A stretch of DNA of 64,000 bases from the NCBI GenBank assembly GCA_045627385.1, contig JAZQNO010000004.1, forward strand, positions 50,171 to 114,170. Direction: 5' to 3'. Position 1 is the stretch's first letter. Every line of letters begins with the position of its first letter. Of this stretch, positions 17,346 through 26,699 are shown in pieces. The DNA comes from UBA1757 sp045627385. Lineage in GTDB: Bacteria > Bacteroidota > Bacteroidia > Bacteroidales > UBA1402. The position numbers were made by a program, and so were the translations under genes. The notes under the pieces are model-generated. The model was not told where the DNA came from. It ran no database searches and worked only from the letters and a program-made list of their open reading frames with translations.

Positions 17346-18391
17346 AACTTTCGAAATTCAAATTCAATCTGCCGGATGAGCTGATTGCTCAGGAACCCAC
17401 TTTCTTCAGAGACGAAGCCCGCCTGATGGTACTGGACCGCAAGACCGGGACCATCGAACACCGTCTGTTCAAGAACATCCTCGAATACTATCAGAAAGGA
17501 GACACCTTCGTATTCAACGACACCAAAGTGTTTCCAGCCCGCCTGTACGGCAACAAGGAAAAAACCGGCGCTCAAATCGAGGTTTTCCTGCTGCGCGAAC
17601 TGAATGAAGAATTTCGTCTGTGGGATGTGCTGGTCGATCCCGCCCGCAAAATCCGCATCGGCAACAAACTTTATTTCGGAGAAGACGACTCTATGGTGGC
17701 AGAAGTCATCGACAACACCACCTCCCGCGGCCGCACGTTGCGTTTTCTCTATGACGGCGACCACGATTCGTTCAAGAAAGCGCTGTTCGAACTGGGAGAG
17801 ACACCACTTCCTCCCTACATCAACCGTCCGGTAAACGAGGACGACCCCACCAATTTCCAAACCATATTCGCCTGCAACGAAGGCGCGGTAATGGCTCCGT
17901 CGGCCAACCTGCATTTCAGCCGCGAACTGATGAAACGCATGGAGATCAACGATATCGAATCGGCATTCGTCACTCTGCACATCGGTCTGGGCGGATTCCG
18001 CGACATTGATGTCGAAGACCTGACCAAGCACAAGATGGACTCCGAGCAAATGATTGTGACCGAAGAAGCCGCCGAAAAAATCAATGCCGCTACGGCCAAC
18101 GGACACAGAGTCTGCGCCATCGGCACCTCCGTCATGAGAGCCCTCGAAACGGCTGAAGGCGCTCCTGGCCACGTGAAACCTTTCGACGGATGGACCAACA
18201 AGTTCATTTTCCCGCCCTACGATTTCACCATCGCCGATTCTATGGTCACCAACTTCCACACGCCCATGTCGACGCTGCTGATGCTGACTGCCGCATTCGG
18301 CGGTTACGATTTGGTGATGGAAGCCTACAACGAAGCCGTCAAGGAGGGTTACCGTTTCGGCTGCTATGGCGACGCCATGCTCATCAAATGA
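17342..18391 (+). CDS. queA: S-adenosylmethionine:tRNA ribosyltransferase-isomerase
   Basis: A 349-residue enzyme that transfers and isomerises the ribosyl part of SAM onto preQ1 in tRNA to form epoxyqueuosine. Family blocks include FNDTKVFPARLYG near residue 58, GAVMAPSANLHFS near residue 181, HIGLGGF near residue 213, and the closing KFIFPPYDF and TNFHTPMSTLLML motifs. Length is typical. The next enzyme of the pathway, a QueH-type epoxyqueuosine reductase, is encoded about 15 kb away at 33360-33974. Confidence 0.95.
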   Translation: MKLSKFKFNLPDELIAQEPTFFRDEARLMVLDRKTGTIEHRLFKNILEYYQKGDTFVFNDTKVFPARLYGNKEKTGAQIEVFLLRELNEEFRLWDVLVDPARKIRIGNKLYFGEDDSMVAEVIDNTTSRGRTLRFLYDGDHDSFKKALFELGETPLPPYINRPVNEDDPTNFQTIFACNEGAVMAPSANLHFSRELMKRMEINDIESAFVTLHIGLGGFRDIDVEDLTKHKMDSEQMIVTEEAAEKINAATANGHRVCAIGTSVMRALETAEGAPGHVKPFDGWTNKFIFPPYDFTIADSMVTNFHTPMSTLLMLTAAFGGYDLVMEAYNEAVKEGYRFGCYGDAMLIK

Positions 18392-18392
18392 T

Positions 18393-18809
18393 ATGGCGAC
18401 GCTGTATCTCGGACTGGGATCCAATCTGGGCAATCGGGCCGATATGCTGGAACAGGCAATCGGTCTGATCGAGGATAAGGTCGGGCAGGTGACTGCCCGA
18501 TCTCGTTTTTATGAAACGCAAGCTTGGGGATTCCAGTCGGAACATCCTTTCCTGAACGCCTGCATTCGGGTGGAAACTCCGTTTTCACCGATAGAATGCT
18601 TACATCTGACTCAAGAGATCGAACGCCTTCTGGGACGAAGTGAAAAATCGGTCGGCGGCATCTACCACGACCGTTGCATCGACATCGACCTTCTTCTCTA
18701 TGACCGAATCGAAATGCACACCGAAGAACTCACTTTGCCGCATCCCCTGATGCGTCAACGGGAGTTCGTAACGGTTCCCTTGCGCGAAATCGGAGGTCTG
18801 ACAGACTGA
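18393..18809 (+). CDS. folK: 2-amino-4-hydroxy-6-hydroxymethyldihydropteridine pyrophosphokinase
   Basis: A 138-residue HPPK that pyrophosphorylates the pterin precursor in folate synthesis. The start at 18393 (MATLYLGLGSNLGNRADML) sits 1 bp after the queA stop and begins with the conserved GLGSN motif; an in-frame ATG at 18366 lies inside queA and is not used. YHDRCIDIDLLLYD near residue 92 carries the two metal-binding Asp residues, and LPHPLMRQREFV near residue 115 is the closing HPPK motif. It ends the plus-strand run. Confidence 0.93.
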   Translation: MATLYLGLGSNLGNRADMLEQAIGLIEDKVGQVTARSRFYETQAWGFQSEHPFLNACIRVETPFSPIECLHLTQEIERLLGRSEKSVGGIYHDRCIDIDLLLYDRIEMHTEELTLPHPLMRQREFVTVPLREIGGLTD

Positions 18810-18814
18810 AACGC

Positions 18815-20284
18815 CTATCTGCGGAGAACGGCCAGCGGCACGTCCTTCTTCATCACGATGCCCAAATAGACCAGCAGCAGCACGGTTTTGGCGCCCCAGT
18901 CGAGCCATTGGTTGGCAATGGGCAGATTCATTCCGACAAAATAGATGACAGCCGTGAGGCAAGTATAGAAAAGGGCCGATTTCATCTCATATTTTATCGG
19001 ATAGAATTTCTGTCCGAGCGCCCAACTGACGAGCATCATCAGCAGATAGCACACGAACGAAGTCCAGGCAGCGGCCACATATCCGTATTTCGGCACGAAA
19101 ATCACATTGCCCAGCACCGTCAGCACACATCCGAAAATGGTGATGTAGGCGCCCCATTGGGTCTTGTCGGTCAGTTTGTACCAAAGGGAAAGGTTGAAGA
19201 AGATTCCTTGGAACAGATAGCAGATGAGGATGATGGGGACAACGGCAAGACCTTCGTGATATTTGCTCGAGATGATGTATTTGATGATGTCGATGTAGAA
19301 CATCACGGCCAGGAAAATGAACAGGCCGAAAATGATGTAGTACTTCATGGCCTCGCTGTAGGCTTTCTTGTTGTCCTCCGAACGGTTTTTTGCGAAGACA
19401 TACGGCTCATATGCATACCGGAAAGCCTGCGTGAACATCATCATGATGATGGCAATCTTGTAGCAGGCACCGTAGATGCCCAACTGCGACTGGGCCATTT
19501 CGCGGTCGGCGAACAGGTATTTGAAAATGATCTTGTCGAAATCCTGATTCATGATGCCGGCGATTCCCAGCACCAGCAGAGGCAACGAATAACGCAGCAT
19601 CTTCTGAAGCAGCGCTTTGTTGAAATCGACCTTTACGTGAATGAAGGATGGCATCAGCAGGATAAAGGCCAGCACGGAAGAGAACACGTTCGAAATGAAG
19701 ATGTATCCGACACCGTAATCGGGCTGGAAGAACCACGAGATCCATTCGGGATGGACGGCGTAAATCTTCGGGCAGAGCAGCAGGAAGAACAGGTTGAAGA
19801 CGATATTGGTGAATATCATCAGCAATTTGATGCCGGCGAATCGCCAAGCGCGGTTCTGATAGCGCAGATAGGCGAAAGGAATGGAGGTGAAAGCGTCGAG
19901 CGAAACGATGAAAATCATCATTCCGACAAACTCCGGGTGGTTTTCAAATCCCATTCCTCGGGTGATCGGCCCTAGGAAAGAAAGGCCGAGAATGAGGAAA
20001 AGCACCGATGTGAAAGCCAAGCTACAGAGAGTGGTCGAGTAGACCTGCTCGGGTTTGTGCTCTTCTTTGTTGGCGAAACGGAAAAATCCGGTTTCCATGC
20101 CATAGGTGAGCAAGATGATGACCAGAGCCGTCCAGCTGTAAAGTTCGGTCACGACTCCGTATTCACCGGAAGCTTTCAGCGTGTAGGTGTAAAAAGGGAC
20201 AAGACACCAGTTGAGGAATTTCCCCAACATGCTGCTCAATCCGTAAATGGCAGTGTCTTTTGCCAAACTCTTGATGCCAGCCAT
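18815..20284 (-). CDS. MOP/MATE-type polysaccharide flippase family protein
   Basis: A 489-residue membrane protein with twelve to fourteen hydrophobic segments. The N-terminal pattern KDTAIYGLSSMLGKFLNWCLVPFYTYTL is typical of the polysaccharide biosynthesis/Wzx-like proteins that almost every Bacteroidota genome carries beside housekeeping genes, and SGEYGVVTELYSW is a family block. It probably flips a lipid-linked glycan or precursor, but the substrate cannot be read from sequence. It follows ruvB by 20 bp on the same strand and converges with folK. A second, more divergent flippase is encoded at 55959-57485. Confidence 0.87.
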   Translation of the reverse strand: MAGIKSLAKDTAIYGLSSMLGKFLNWCLVPFYTYTLKASGEYGVVTELYSWTALVIILLTYGMETGFFRFANKEEHKPEQVYSTTLCSLAFTSVLFLILGLSFLGPITRGMGFENHPEFVGMMIFIVSLDAFTSIPFAYLRYQNRAWRFAGIKLLMIFTNIVFNLFFLLLCPKIYAVHPEWISWFFQPDYGVGYIFISNVFSSVLAFILLMPSFIHVKVDFNKALLQKMLRYSLPLLVLGIAGIMNQDFDKIIFKYLFADREMAQSQLGIYGACYKIAIIMMMFTQAFRYAYEPYVFAKNRSEDNKKAYSEAMKYYIIFGLFIFLAVMFYIDIIKYIISSKYHEGLAVVPIILICYLFQGIFFNLSLWYKLTDKTQWGAYITIFGCVLTVLGNVIFVPKYGYVAAAWTSFVCYLLMMLVSWALGQKFYPIKYEMKSALFYTCLTAVIYFVGMNLPIANQWLDWGAKTVLLLVYLGIVMKKDVPLAVLRR

Positions 20285-20303
20285 AATAATCCGTCAAAAA
20301 ATA

Positions 20304-21332
20304 TTATTCGTCAAACAGTTCGAATTCCTTTCCTATGCGGGAGCGGCCCAAATGTTTCCAAGCCAGGTCGGTCACTTCACGACCTCGCGGAGTGCGTTTG
20401 AGAAATCCTTCTTGAATGAGGAAAGGTTCGTAGACTTCTTCCAGCGTACCGGAATCTTCGCCCAAAGCGGTGGCGATTGTCGTCAGACCGACGGGACCGC
20501 CTTTGAACTTGTCGATGATGGTCAACAGTATCTTATGGTCGATTTCATCGAGGCCATAAGCATCGATGTTGAGAGCTGAAAGCGCGAAACGGGCTATTTC
20601 GAGATCGATGCGGCCGCGCCCCTTCACCTGGGCGAAATCGCGCACACGCCGCAACAGCGCGTTGGCCACACGTGGCGTGCCGCGGCTGCGTCGGGCAATT
20701 TCGTGGGCGGCTTCATCGTCGCAGGGAATGTTGAGCAGTTTGGCTGAACGGCTGACGATATCTTTCAGAATGTCGGACTGATAATACTCCAGATGACAGT
20801 TGATGCCGAAACGGGCGCGCAAAGGCGCGGTCAACAGACCGCTGCGGGTGGTGGCGCCAATCATCGTAAAGGGACACAGCTCGAGCTGGATGGAACGTGC
20901 GCTCGGGCCCTTGTCAATCATGATGTCGATGCGGTAATCCTCCATTGCCGAATAAAGATATTCTTCGACAACGGGACTCAGACGATGGATTTCATCGATG
21001 AAAAGGACGTCATGAGGCTCCAAAGAAGTGAGAATGCCCGCCAAGTCGCCCGGCTTGTCCAACACGGGACCTGAGGTGATTTTGAATCCAACGCCCAATT
21101 CGTTGGCGATGATGTTGGACAAAGTCGTCTTGCCCAATCCTGGAGGGCCGTGCAGCAGCACATGGTCCATCGGTTCCTCGCGCATTTTGGCGGCGGAAAC
21201 GAAGACTTTCAGGTTTTCGACGATTTTCTGCTGACCGCGAAAATCGTCGAATGTCAGAGGTCGGAGCGATTTTTCAAACTCCTTTTCCTTGTCGGAACCG
21301 TAGCCGCTGCGTATGTCGAAACTGTCGTCCAT
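20304..21332 (-). CDS. ruvB: Holliday junction branch migration ATPase RuvB
   Basis: A 342-residue AAA+ motor that drives branch migration of Holliday junctions with RuvA. Walker A, GPPGLGKT, is near residue 65, Walker B LFIDEIHRL near residue 115, and sensor I IGATTRSGLLTAPLRARFG near residue 158, including the arginine finger. The C-terminal winged helix ends with LAWKHLG. Neither ruvA nor ruvC is adjacent. Confidence 0.97.
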   Translation of the reverse strand: MDDSFDIRSGYGSDKEKEFEKSLRPLTFDDFRGQQKIVENLKVFVSAAKMREEPMDHVLLHGPPGLGKTTLSNIIANELGVGFKITSGPVLDKPGDLAGILTSLEPHDVLFIDEIHRLSPVVEEYLYSAMEDYRIDIMIDKGPSARSIQLELCPFTMIGATTRSGLLTAPLRARFGINCHLEYYQSDILKDIVSRSAKLLNIPCDDEAAHEIARRSRGTPRVANALLRRVRDFAQVKGRGRIDLEIARFALSALNIDAYGLDEIDHKILLTIIDKFKGGPVGLTTIATALGEDSGTLEEVYEPFLIQEGFLKRTPRGREVTDLAWKHLGRSRIGKEFELFDE

Positions 21333-21352
21333 AATCTGTCGTTAAGCGGTTT

Positions 21353-21384
21353 CAAAGATAAGAACAAGCGCCCGCAAATGCAAA
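21353..21384 (-). promoter_or_regulatory. Promoter of ruvB
   Basis: On the minus strand TTTG (21381-21384), a 20-bp spacer and TATCTTTG (21353-21360) give one of the best promoter matches in the window, 20 bp before the ruvB ATG. The flippase gene downstream probably shares it. Confidence 0.65.
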
Positions 21385-21457
21385 TAAATTGCACTGCGGA
21401 CGCCGTCCTTACCTACTATGAAAAAGGCTGCGCTTCCTCGCGGAATGACAGTTTGGT

Positions 21458-22993
21458 TTAAAGACTCATCAAGGGGTCTGTATTGTTGCCAAGGTTGCGG
21501 TAGTTGACGTATTCCTTGGGATTGGTTCCATTGATATACTCTTCGATGTTGGTGTAGCCGTCACCGTCGCTGTCGACGCTGGCATCGGAAGCGTCCTTCG
21601 GGTTGAGACCATACTGCTTCTCCCATTCGTCGGGCATGCCGTCGTTGTCGGAATCCTTCACCACATCAGATTTCTTGAAAGTGTATTCGGGATAACCGCC
21701 GACTTCATCGACAGATGAAATGATACCGGTTTCGGTAGTGGTCTTGCCTGTGCGGACAGACTCGATGACGCGTGCATCGATGGCATCGCGACGGGGCAGA
21801 GTGGCACCGGCATTGGCCAGAACGGTTTCGTATGCTTCGGCAGCCTGCTGGAAGGGAGCTACGGGCCAACCAACGAACGGAGTGGCGACACGGGCGATTT
21901 CCTTCGGGCCGTTCACACCTTTCCAGTTGTCAAGGGTGACCTCTTCGTTTCCGTACATGATGTTTCCGGCCACGTACCATTTGCCGGGACGGTTGGCAGG
22001 GTTGGTGCTGGTTTCGTACCAGTCACCGGCTGCCCATGCGCTGCCGGGAGAATACATATGGCGCTGCTCCAGACGGATGAATACGCTGCGCATGTTCTCG
22101 TTGGTGGCAGGACCGGGTTTGTAATAGTTGTTGATGAAGTTCACCTGAGAAGTCTCATCACCGCCGTCGCAAGTGCGATGACGCCAGTTGAAGCAGACAT
22201 TGTTGCGATAGTCGAAATCGCCGGACATACCGATGGAAGGGTTGCGTGCAGTGTTGCAGGCGAACAGGTTGTGATGGAAAGTGGAAGGCGTGCCGCCCCA
22301 TGTTCCGCCGAAAGCGTGACCCTTGGCGTTGAGAGCCTCGGAAGAGATGCACCACTGGACAGTCAGATATTTGGTCGGGTCCTTAATCTGGGTCTTGCCG
22401 TCATACGAGGGGCGCATGTGGCGATAAAGCGACAGGTTTTCGTCCATGCCCCAAGAAGCCGAGCAGTGGTCCACAATGATGTGGTGGTCAGGATTGCCGC
22501 CGATGTTGTCATCGCCCTGACCGCCCTCGGGAATGCCGCGGCGTACACGTACGTGACGCAGAATCACTTCGTAGGTGTTGATGTTGAGCGTACCCTTGAT
22601 GCAGATACCGTCACCGGGAGCCGTCTGTCCGGCAATGGTGATGTAGGGGTTGTTGATGTTCAGATCGTTATCGAGATCGATCAGACCGGCAACGCGGAAG
22701 ATGACGATACGGGGGCCTTCTGCTTCCAAAGCGGCGCGAAGACTGCCTTCACCCTTGTCATTCAGATTGGTTACCAAATAAATTTTACCGCCACGGCCGC
22801 CCTGCGTGAACATACCGGCACCCCATGCACCGGGGAATGCAGGAATGACCGCTTCAGGAAGACGCGAAGGATGAGGAGGATTCTGACCGGGGGTCGGAAC
22901 TACCGAAAACTCGGACTGGGCACTGACGGACAGCGCACAGAATACAGACGCTGCCAAGAGGACACGACGTCCGAAATGTTTGAAATTAGTCAT
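21458..22993 (-). CDS. Secreted pectate lyase, PL1 family, with C-terminal calcium-binding repeat
   Basis: A 511-residue exported lyase. A signal peptide covers about residues 1-25. The mature protein begins near a PAFPGAWGAGMFTQGGRGG block, then follows the right-handed parallel beta-helix pattern of PL1 pectate lyases, with HIIVDHCSASWGMDENLS near residue 172 and a FACNTARNPSIG segment near residue 240 likely to hold the catalytic Arg. Residues about 435-490 contain DSDNDGMPDEWEKQYGL and DSDGDGYTNIEEYI, a paired Asp-rich calcium-binding repeat of the thrombospondin-3/EF-hand type common at the end of Bacteroidota lyases. It is divergent from the SpmAB gene. Confidence 0.92.
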   Translation of the reverse strand: MTNFKHFGRRVLLAASVFCALSVSAQSEFSVVPTPGQNPPHPSRLPEAVIPAFPGAWGAGMFTQGGRGGKIYLVTNLNDKGEGSLRAALEAEGPRIVIFRVAGLIDLDNDLNINNPYITIAGQTAPGDGICIKGTLNINTYEVILRHVRVRRGIPEGGQGDDNIGGNPDHHIIVDHCSASWGMDENLSLYRHMRPSYDGKTQIKDPTKYLTVQWCISSEALNAKGHAFGGTWGGTPSTFHHNLFACNTARNPSIGMSGDFDYRNNVCFNWRHRTCDGGDETSQVNFINNYYKPGPATNENMRSVFIRLEQRHMYSPGSAWAAGDWYETSTNPANRPGKWYVAGNIMYGNEEVTLDNWKGVNGPKEIARVATPFVGWPVAPFQQAAEAYETVLANAGATLPRRDAIDARVIESVRTGKTTTETGIISSVDEVGGYPEYTFKKSDVVKDSDNDGMPDEWEKQYGLNPKDASDASVDSDGDGYTNIEEYINGTNPKEYVNYRNLGNNTDPLMSL

Positions 22994-23085
22994 TGTCTTA
23001 AAAATTGTTTTTGTACGAAAAGGATTGTAAAAACGGCCAAAGGTTTAATGTCAGCACTAAATTTTATTTATTTGCCGCTTGTTGC

Positions 23086-23093
23086 TACCTTTG
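23086..23093 (+). promoter_or_regulatory. -7 element of the SpmAB gene
   Basis: TACCTTTG followed by CC, 16 bp before the ATG at 23110. It supports that ATG, since longer in-frame starts would lie upstream of the promoter. The same 117-bp gap must also hold the promoter of the divergent PL1 gene, where I see no clear motif. Confidence 0.5.
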
Positions 23094-23109
23094 CCACAAA
23101 TCTCGAGGC

Positions 23110-24345
23110 ATGGTTCTGAACTACATTTGGGTCGGCTTTTTCATCATCGCTTTTGCCGTTGCTCTGGTGCAAAGCGTATTCTTCGGCGACTGGGCTGTTT
23201 TTGAACGGATTATGAACAGCAGTTTCGATATGGCGCGCTTTGCCGTGATGGACATCTGCCTGCCTTTGGTCGGTGTGATGACGCTGTGGCTCGGATTCAT
23301 GAAAATCGGCGAACGGGCCGGTGCCGTGCGGTTGCTGGCCCGTTGGGTCGGACCATTTTTCGGAAAGCTTTTCCCTGAAGTCCCCAGGAATCACCCGGTC
23401 AACGGAGAACTGGTGATGAATTTTTCGGCCAATATGCTAGGACTCGACAATGCGGCCACACCCATGGGTCTCAAGGCCATGCAGAGCCTGCAGGAGCTGA
23501 ATCCCAACAAAAACGTCGCATCCGACGCGCAAATCATGTTTCTGGCGCTGAACACGTCGAGCATCACCATCATCCCGCTGTCCATCATAGCCCAACGGTC
23601 CATTTTGGGAGCGGCCAACCCCACTGACGTGTTCGTGCCCATCATCATCGCCACCTTTATTTCCACCCTCACCGCCATCATTTTCGTAGGCATCAAACAG
23701 CATCTGAACCTGTTCAACAAGACCGTCATCGGCTGGCTGGGAGGCATCACCGCCGTCATCGCCGCTTTGGTCATCTGGTTTTCGACTCTCGACAAGGAAG
23801 CCATGAGCAAAGCGTCCAGCATATTGAGCAACAGTGCCTTGTTGACGGTTATAGTGGCTTTTCTGGCAGGGGGTCTGTATAAAAAAATCAATGTTTACGA
23901 AGCTTTCATCGACGGTGCCAAAACAGGATTTGAAACTTCGGTCAAGATTATCCCCTATCTGGTCGGAATGTTGGTCGGCATCGGCGTTTTCAGAGCCTCG
24001 GGCGCCATGGAATGGCTCACCGACGGTTTCGCCTGGTGTTTTCAGTCCATCGGACTTGACACGCGTTTTGTGGATGCCCTTCCGACCGCTTTCATGAAGC
24101 CGCTCAGCGGCAGCGGCGCGCGGGCCATGATGGTCGAATCGATGCGAGAATTCGGGGCCGACTCCTTTGCGGGCAGGCTTTCATGCATGTTCCAAGGAGC
24201 GGCCGACACCACATTCTATATAATAGCCCTCTATTTCGGCTCGGTCGGCATCAAAAATTCGCGATATGCCGTTGTGGCCGGACTGGTGGCCGACCTGGCC
24301 GGCGTCATTGCCGCCATTTTGCTTGCATACTTGTTTTTCGCCTGA
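23110..24345 (+). CDS. Nucleoside recognition domain protein, SpmA-SpmB fusion
   Basis: A 411-residue membrane protein in which the SpmA-like half (GDWAVFERIMNSSFDMARFAV, then MNFSANMLGLDNAATPMG) and the SpmB-like half (PTAFMKPLSGSGARAMM, then SCMFQGAADTTFYIIALYFG) are joined. Each half contains a Gate/nucleoside-recognition domain. In spore formers SpmA and SpmB are separate maturation proteins; in Bacteroidota the fused form is widespread and its role, probably small-molecule transport, is not settled. It is followed after 2 bp by ybeY. Confidence 0.87.
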   Translation: MVLNYIWVGFFIIAFAVALVQSVFFGDWAVFERIMNSSFDMARFAVMDICLPLVGVMTLWLGFMKIGERAGAVRLLARWVGPFFGKLFPEVPRNHPVNGELVMNFSANMLGLDNAATPMGLKAMQSLQELNPNKNVASDAQIMFLALNTSSITIIPLSIIAQRSILGAANPTDVFVPIIIATFISTLTAIIFVGIKQHLNLFNKTVIGWLGGITAVIAALVIWFSTLDKEAMSKASSILSNSALLTVIVAFLAGGLYKKINVYEAFIDGAKTGFETSVKIIPYLVGMLVGIGVFRASGAMEWLTDGFAWCFQSIGLDTRFVDALPTAFMKPLSGSGARAMMVESMREFGADSFAGRLSCMFQGAADTTFYIIALYFGSVGIKNSRYAVVAGLVADLAGVIAAILLAYLFFA

Positions 24346-24347
24346 AT

Positions 24348-24770
24348 ATGATCCACTTTCAAACTGCCGGCATTGAAATGCCGTCCATCGACCGCAGGCG
24401 GGTGGTCCGCTGGCTGGAGGCCGTCGCCGTCAGACACGGGCGGAAAATGGGCGATATCAACTACATTTTCTGTTCCGACGAAAAGATTCTGGAAGTCAAC
24501 AGGCAATACCTGCAGCACGACTACTACACCGACAGCATCGCCTTCGACTACACCGAGGGCCAACGCATTGCGGGCGATCTGTTCATCGGTCTGGAAACGG
24601 TCGAAAGCAACGCCCGGCAACTGGACCTTGAATTCGGACAGGAACTTCACCGGGTCATCGTGCATGGAGTGCTCCATCTCTGCGGTTTCAAAGACAAGAG
24701 CGAAGAAGATGAAAAACAGATGAGACTTTTGGAACAGGAGGCTCTCCAATGGCTCGAAGAAATAAAGTAA
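24348..24770 (+). CDS. ybeY: Endoribonuclease YbeY
   Basis: A 140-residue metal-dependent RNase acting in 16S rRNA 3' maturation and ribosome quality control. The zinc site is the HGVLHLCGFKDKSEED segment near residue 104: two His ligands are clear, and the third position, Asp-His in many bacteria, reads DKS here, a pattern I associate with Bacteroidota YbeY. The start at 24348 follows the upstream stop by 2 bp. Confidence 0.93.
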   Translation: MIHFQTAGIEMPSIDRRRVVRWLEAVAVRHGRKMGDINYIFCSDEKILEVNRQYLQHDYYTDSIAFDYTEGQRIAGDLFIGLETVESNARQLDLEFGQELHRVIVHGVLHLCGFKDKSEEDEKQMRLLEQEALQWLEEIK

Positions 24771-24794
24771 TATTCTGGGTATTAATATATTAAT

Positions 24795-26669
24795 ATGAAA
24801 TTCTCTTACGATGTCATCGTCGTCGGCGCCGGACATGCAGGCTGTGAGGCAGCGGCTGCGTCCGCCCATATGGGCTCGGAAACCCTGCTCATTACGATGG
24901 ATATGAACAAGATTGCACAGATGAGTTGCAATCCTGCCATTGGCGGAATCGCTAAAGGGCAGATAGTCAGAGAAATAGATGCTCTTGGAGGTTTTACTGG
25001 CATCGTTACCGACCAAACGGCCATCCAATTTCGGATGCTTAACCGTTCGAAAGGGCCTGCCATGTGGAGCCCGCGTTCCCAGAGTGACCGCCAGAAGTTC
25101 ATTCTGGCTTGGCGAAAAGTGCTGGAAAACACCGAACACCTCTATATGTGGCAGGACAGCGTCTGCCAGTTGCTGGTTGAAGATGGACGTGTCTTGGGTG
25201 TGAAGACTGCCTTGGGCGTGAGTTTCTACGCCAAAAGTGTGGTGCTGACCAACGGCACTTTTCTCAACGGACTCATCCATGTCGGTCGGGCTCAGATTAG
25301 AGGAGGACGATTCTCGGAACCTGCCGCCTACGGCTTGACCGAACAGTTGAAGGAATTGGGCTTCGCTTGCGGACGCATGAAGACCGGCACGCCGGTGAGA
25401 ATCGACGCCAGAAGCGTTCATTTCGACGAGATGACAGAACAGGCCGGTGAAAACGATTTCCACAAGTTCTCTTATTTGGATTTCAAGCCCAGACCCCTTC
25501 AGCAGAAAAGCTGCTGGATTTGCTATACCAATCCGGAAGTGCACGAAGCCTTGCGTCGCGACCTGTCCGAATCGCCTCTCTACAACGGACAGATCAAAAG
25601 CATCGGACCGCGCTACTGTCCCAGCATTGAGACCAAAATCGTCAATTTCGCCGACAAAGACCAGCATCAGCTGTTTTTGGAACCGGAAGGAGAAGACTGT
25701 CAGGAATACTATCTCAACGGATTTTCCTCTTCCCTGCCCCTGCAAACGCAGTTGAACGCTCTTCAGAAAATCCCCTGCTTCCGGGACGTGCAGATTTATC
25801 GCCCGGGCTATGCCATCGAATACGATTATTTCGACCCGACCCAACTGAAGTCGACGTTAGAGACCAAACTCGTCGATGGACTCTTCTTTGCTGGACAGAT
25901 CAACGGGACCACCGGATACGAAGAAGCGGCAGGTCAAGGTCTGATGGCCGGTATCAACGCCCATATCCACTGTCACGGAGGCGAAGCCTTCACTCTTTCG
26001 CGAGACGAATCCTATATCGGAGTTCTGATTGACGACCTCATCAACAAAGGAGTCGACGAGCCTTACCGCATGTTCACTTCCAGGGCCGAATACAGGATTC
26101 TGCTCCGTCAGGACGATGCGGACGCCCGACTGACGGAAAAGTCTTACCGGCTGGGGCTGGCTACAAAAGAGCGTTACGATCTGTGGAAACAGAAGGAAGC
26201 CGCCATCGAAGACCTGATTGGATTCACCGACAACTATGCCATCAAAGCGAAATACATCAATGAGGCTTTGGAGAAACTCGGCACCACGCCACTGGAACAG
26301 GGCGTGAGGCTGAGCCAGCTGATATTGCGCCCGCAGCTCGGTTACGAGATGTTGGTGCCCTTCATTCCGGCTTTGCGGGCACAGCTGGACAAGATACCGA
26401 ACCGTCGGGAAGAGATTGTCGAAGCCACTGAAATCAAAATCAAATATCAGGGGTACATCGAGCGCGAACAATTGCAGGCCGAGAAAATTCAGCGGCTCGA
26501 TTCCATTCGGATTGCCGGCAAGTTTGACTACCCAAATATCCTTCCCCTGTCGTTCGAAGCGCGTCAGAAGTTGGACAGAATCCAACCGGAAACGCTTGGG
26601 CAAGCCAGCAGAATACCGGGAATTTCTCCGAGTGATATCAGCATATTGCTCGTATTATTAGGCCGTTAA
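24795..26669 (+). CDS. mnmG: tRNA uridine-5-carboxymethylaminomethyl(34) synthesis enzyme MnmG
   Basis: A 624-residue FAD protein (GidA) that with MnmE modifies the wobble uridine of several tRNAs. The Rossmann motif VIVVGAGHAGCEAA is at residues 6-19. MSCNPAIGGIAKGQIVREIDALGG near residue 43 and RGGRFSEPAA near residue 170 are family blocks. TSRAEYRILLRQDDADARLTE near residue 428 opens the MnmE-binding C-terminal region, which ends in ASRIPGISPSDISILL. The gene often lies near the replication origin in bacteria, relevant because parS-like sites follow it at once. Confidence 0.97.
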   Translation: MKFSYDVIVVGAGHAGCEAAAASAHMGSETLLITMDMNKIAQMSCNPAIGGIAKGQIVREIDALGGFTGIVTDQTAIQFRMLNRSKGPAMWSPRSQSDRQKFILAWRKVLENTEHLYMWQDSVCQLLVEDGRVLGVKTALGVSFYAKSVVLTNGTFLNGLIHVGRAQIRGGRFSEPAAYGLTEQLKELGFACGRMKTGTPVRIDARSVHFDEMTEQAGENDFHKFSYLDFKPRPLQQKSCWICYTNPEVHEALRRDLSESPLYNGQIKSIGPRYCPSIETKIVNFADKDQHQLFLEPEGEDCQEYYLNGFSSSLPLQTQLNALQKIPCFRDVQIYRPGYAIEYDYFDPTQLKSTLETKLVDGLFFAGQINGTTGYEEAAGQGLMAGINAHIHCHGGEAFTLSRDESYIGVLIDDLINKGVDEPYRMFTSRAEYRILLRQDDADARLTEKSYRLGLATKERYDLWKQKEAAIEDLIGFTDNYAIKAKYINEALEKLGTTPLEQGVRLSQLILRPQLGYEMLVPFIPALRAQLDKIPNRREEIVEATEIKIKYQGYIEREQLQAEKIQRLDSIRIAGKFDYPNILPLSFEARQKLDRIQPETLGQASRIPGISPSDISILLVLLGR

Positions 26670-26675
26670 CCAAAT

Positions 26676-26691
26676 TGTTCCGCGTGAAACA
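26676..26691. promoter_or_regulatory. parS-like ParB-binding site, copy 1
   Basis: TGTTCCGCGTGAAACA matches the widely conserved centromere consensus TGTTTCACGTGAAACA at 14 of 16 positions. The differences (T to C, A to G) keep the left half close to the TGTTCCACG variant accepted by many ParB proteins. It lies 6 bp after the mnmG stop, 24 bp centre to centre from copy 2. Confidence 0.75.
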
Positions 26692-26699
26692 CTCTAAGC

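Noticed and set aside
18167..18183. Third parS-like sequence (CCACGTGAAACC)
   Set aside because: The right half matches but the left half has five mismatches, and it lies within the conserved coding sequence of queA.
24183..24347. Upstream extension of ybeY
   Set aside because: It overlaps the SpmAB gene in another frame; the ATG at 24348 gives the normal family length.
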